Origin: Psychromonas aquimarina ATCC BAA-1526
GTDB lineage: Bacteria; Pseudomonadota; Gammaproteobacteria; Enterobacterales; Psychromonadaceae
Assembly: GCF_000428725.1 (NCBI RefSeq)
Contig: NZ_AUAM01000008.1
Location: forward strand, 62,001 to 126,000
Direction: 5' to 3'
DNA: 64,000 nt
Part shown: positions 62,165 through 64,000 of the stretch, piece after piece
Layout of the letters: every line of letters begins with the position of its first letter
Numbering within the stretch: the stretch's first letter is position 1
Position numbers and translations under genes: made by a program
The notes under the pieces: model-generated
Databases searched by the model: none
What the model saw: only the letters and a program-made list of their open reading frames with translations
Told to the model about the DNA's origin: nothing

Positions 62165-64000
62165 ATGTTTAATATAAATAGGTTATTTTCAGCATTAATA
62201 CTGCTTGTTTTGTCTTTTAATGTATTCGCTAACAGCCCGACTCCAGAGCAGATAGAGCAGTTTAAAAAACTGCCGGAAACGCAGCAGAAAATGCTCGCTT
62301 CTCAATATGGAATGGATTTAGAGCAGTTAAAAGCCATTTCCTCTCAAGAAACAGCAGTAACGGAAGTTGTAGAAGATAAACAAACAATTAAACCGCGTAT
62401 CGTCGATACAGAAAAAACAAAAAATAAAGTAAAAGATCCCGATTCTTTAAAAATGTTTGGTTATGATCTGTTTGCCGGTGAACCTATGTCATTGACACCA
62501 TTAAGCGATCTTCCTGTGCCGAATGATTACCTGTTAGGCGTTGGTGATGAGCTGAAGATCAAAGTATTTGGTAAAACGACAGAAAATTATAATTTAGTCA
62601 TTAACCGCGAAGGTTCTATTCATATCCCAGAGTTAGGACCTTTTCAAGCGAGAGGGTTAACCTATCAGCAGTTGAGAACGGAATTAAGCGCGCTAATACA
62701 GCGCAGTATGATTGGTGTAGAAACCAGTATTAGTCTAGGCAAGTTAAAGACAATCGAAGTCTTTGTGTTAGGTTCAGCATACAAACCCGGCAGTTATGTA
62801 ATCAGCTCTCTGTCGACGGTGACTCAGGCGATAAAAGCTGCTGGAGGCATTGATAAATTAGGCTCTTTACGTGAAATTCATATTAAGCGTAATAACAAAA
62901 CTATTAAAAAAATCGATCTCTATGATCTGTTAATTTCAGGTGATACATCATCGGATATCTCTTTAAAGCAGGGGGATGTTGTATTTATCCCGATCAAAAA
63001 GAAAATGGTTAGTATTGATGGTTTTGTAAAACGTCCGGCTATTTACGAATTAAAAGATGAAAAAAACATTAATAGTGTGCTTAAACTAGCCGGTGGCTTA
63101 AATGCTAAAGCATACCCGGAAGTGCAGTTAACCAGAACAACAAAAATGGGCCGAGAGTTATTTGAAATAAATGTACAAGATAAAAAGGCTAGTCAGGAAT
63201 TTTTACTGAAAAATGGTGATGAACTGCAGGTTGGTAAAGCAAGTGAACTTTACCATAATGCCGTTACACTTTCCGGTGCAGTGGTTAAGCCTGGGGTTTA
63301 TAAATGGACGGAAGATTTGACTGTTAGCGATGTGATTAAATCGGTCAAATTAGATTTGAATAAAGATGTTGATTTGAATAATGCTTTACTGGTACGTGAG
63401 GTAGGGCTTGAGCATAATATTAAAGTGATGTATTTTGATCTGTTAGCTGCTGTTTCGAACCCAAAAAGTGAATTAGATATAAAACTGCAGGAGCAGGACC
63501 AGGTTATTGTTTTAAATAAAGATACAGGAATTGCTGAAAAACTGGGTGAAAAAAGTAATTTATCCAAAGAGATTGATAATGCTGAAATTGACGAGGAATT
63601 AGCTATCTCTGATTTAGGTGATAAATCGGAACAGCAGAGTAGTGCACAGGCGTTTAGAACTGAGTTGTTAAAGCCGGTTATTGCGCAGTTAAAAGCGCAG
63701 TCTGACTTTAAAAATCCGGTGCAGATTGTTGATATTCGCGGTGCGGTTAAGTTCCCTGGTATTTACCCGCTATTTAAGAATGCAGATTTACAAACGCTAA
63801 TTAATATAGCCGGCGGCTTAAAAGAAGCGTCATATTTAACTGCTGGTGAATTAAGCCGTATTAAGCTGGTTAAAGGTAAAAGTCGTATTAACTATCAGAG
63901 TATTGATATTGCAGGTGCAATGAAAGGCACTGAAAATGCAAATATTAGGCTGGAAAGTAAAGATAGAGTACATATCTTTACTAAGCCGGAATGGCGGGAA
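62165..64000 (+). CDS. Multi-SLBB polysaccharide export protein (3' end missing)
   Basis: Wza/OtnA-type export protein, open to the window edge with 612 codons visible. The signal peptide covers about 1-20 (FNVFA). An N-terminal extension (about 25-110) is rich in Gln, Lys and Glu. The Poly_export domain starts at PVPNDYLLGVGDELKIKVFG (about 118-137). Several SLBB domains follow (VLGSAYKPGSYVI, IDGFVKRPAIYEL, LSGAVVKPGVYKW, IRGAVKFPGIYPL). It is much longer than the XrtA-locus export lipoprotein at 17181, so a different machine. It follows wzi by 75 nt. Confidence 0.92.
   Translation, partial: MFNINRLFSALILLVLSFNVFANSPTPEQIEQFKKLPETQQKMLASQYGMDLEQLKAISSQETAVTEVVEDKQTIKPRIVDTEKTKNKVKDPDSLKMFGYDLFAGEPMSLTPLSDLPVPNDYLLGVGDELKIKVFGKTTENYNLVINREGSIHIPELGPFQARGLTYQQLRTELSALIQRSMIGVETSISLGKLKTIEVFVLGSAYKPGSYVISSLSTVTQAIKAAGGIDKLGSLREIHIKRNNKTIKKIDLYDLLISGDTSSDISLKQGDVVFIPIKKKMVSIDGFVKRPAIYELKDEKNINSVLKLAGGLNAKAYPEVQLTRTTKMGRELFEINVQDKKASQEFLLKNGDELQVGKASELYHNAVTLSGAVVKPGVYKWTEDLTVSDVIKSVKLDLNKDVDLNNALLVREVGLEHNIKVMYFDLLAAVSNPKSELDIKLQEQDQVIVLNKDTGIAEKLGEKSNLSKEIDNAEIDEELAISDLGDKSEQQSSAQAFRTELLKPVIAQLKAQSDFKNPVQIVDIRGAVKFPGIYPLFKNADLQTLINIAGGLKEASYLTAGELSRIKLVKGKSRINYQSIDIAGAMKGTENANIRLESKDRVHIFTKPEWRE

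Overview
The window looks like chromosome from a marine gammaproteobacterium, probably Psychromonas or a close relative. This is inferred from the enterobacterial/Vibrio-like housekeeping genes (dtd, ptrA, rph-pyrE, rep, ubiC-ubiA, glpG, rfaH) and an AT-leaning base composition; I could not run a database search. Both ends cut a gene: dtd lacks its first residues at the left edge, and a Wza-like SLBB export protein runs off the right edge.

Layout. (1) 1-7187: dtd, a periplasmic pitrilysin-type protease, a periplasmic-sensing diguanylate cyclase, and the rph-pyrE operon with promoter and terminator. (2) 7191-46421: a large exopolysaccharide and protein-sorting island of the exosortase A (XrtA/PEP-CTERM) type. 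It holds one PEP-CTERM-like substrate, prsT, prsR, an outer-membrane barrel protein, a degenerate BY-kinase-like ATPase, a Wzz-type chain-length protein, a short Wza-type lipoprotein, prsK, wecC, a FemAB/CelD-like acyltransferase, a heparinase/alginate-lyase-like enzyme and an exosortase A fused to EpsI. A plus-strand assembly block follows: a WecG/TagA transferase, a sulfotransferase, a Wzx flippase, a deacetylase-like protein, three GT4 glycosyltransferases, a CapK/PaaK-like adenylate-forming enzyme, an O-antigen-ligase-like protein, a NodB deacetylase and a WcaJ-type initiating phosphosugar transferase. (3) 46629-51475: a TetR-controlled RND efflux operon. (4) 51630-60408: rep, an OxyR-type site in front of a peroxiredoxin-glutaredoxin hybrid, a dihydrolipoamide-dehydrogenase-like flavoprotein, ubiC-ubiA, a FliL-like protein, a ComEA-like protein, glpG and rfaH. 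(5) 60409-64000: the start of a second capsule/exopolysaccharide operon (wzi, SLBB exporter) led by a canonical ops element, directly beside rfaH.

How it fits together. In the first island, WcaJ would load the first sugar on undecaprenyl phosphate. The glycosyltransferases, WecC-made uronate, sulfotransferase and acyl/deacetylase enzymes would build and decorate the unit. Wzx, the ligase-like protein, Wzz and the Wza-like lipoprotein would flip, polymerise and export it. XrtA would process PEP-CTERM proteins. PrsK/PrsR are expected to drive sigma-54 promoters, and a well-spaced -24/-12 sequence lies in front of the substrate gene. The second locus would instead be controlled by RfaH antitermination.

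The most notable unexplained items are a 263-264 bp terminal-inverted-repeat element in two full copies and one partial copy; a BY-kinase homologue lacking the Walker A lysine and the tyrosine tail; a membrane-anchored FN3 protein with two tandem copies of an unrecognised module; and an unrecognised deacetylase-like protein in the assembly operon.
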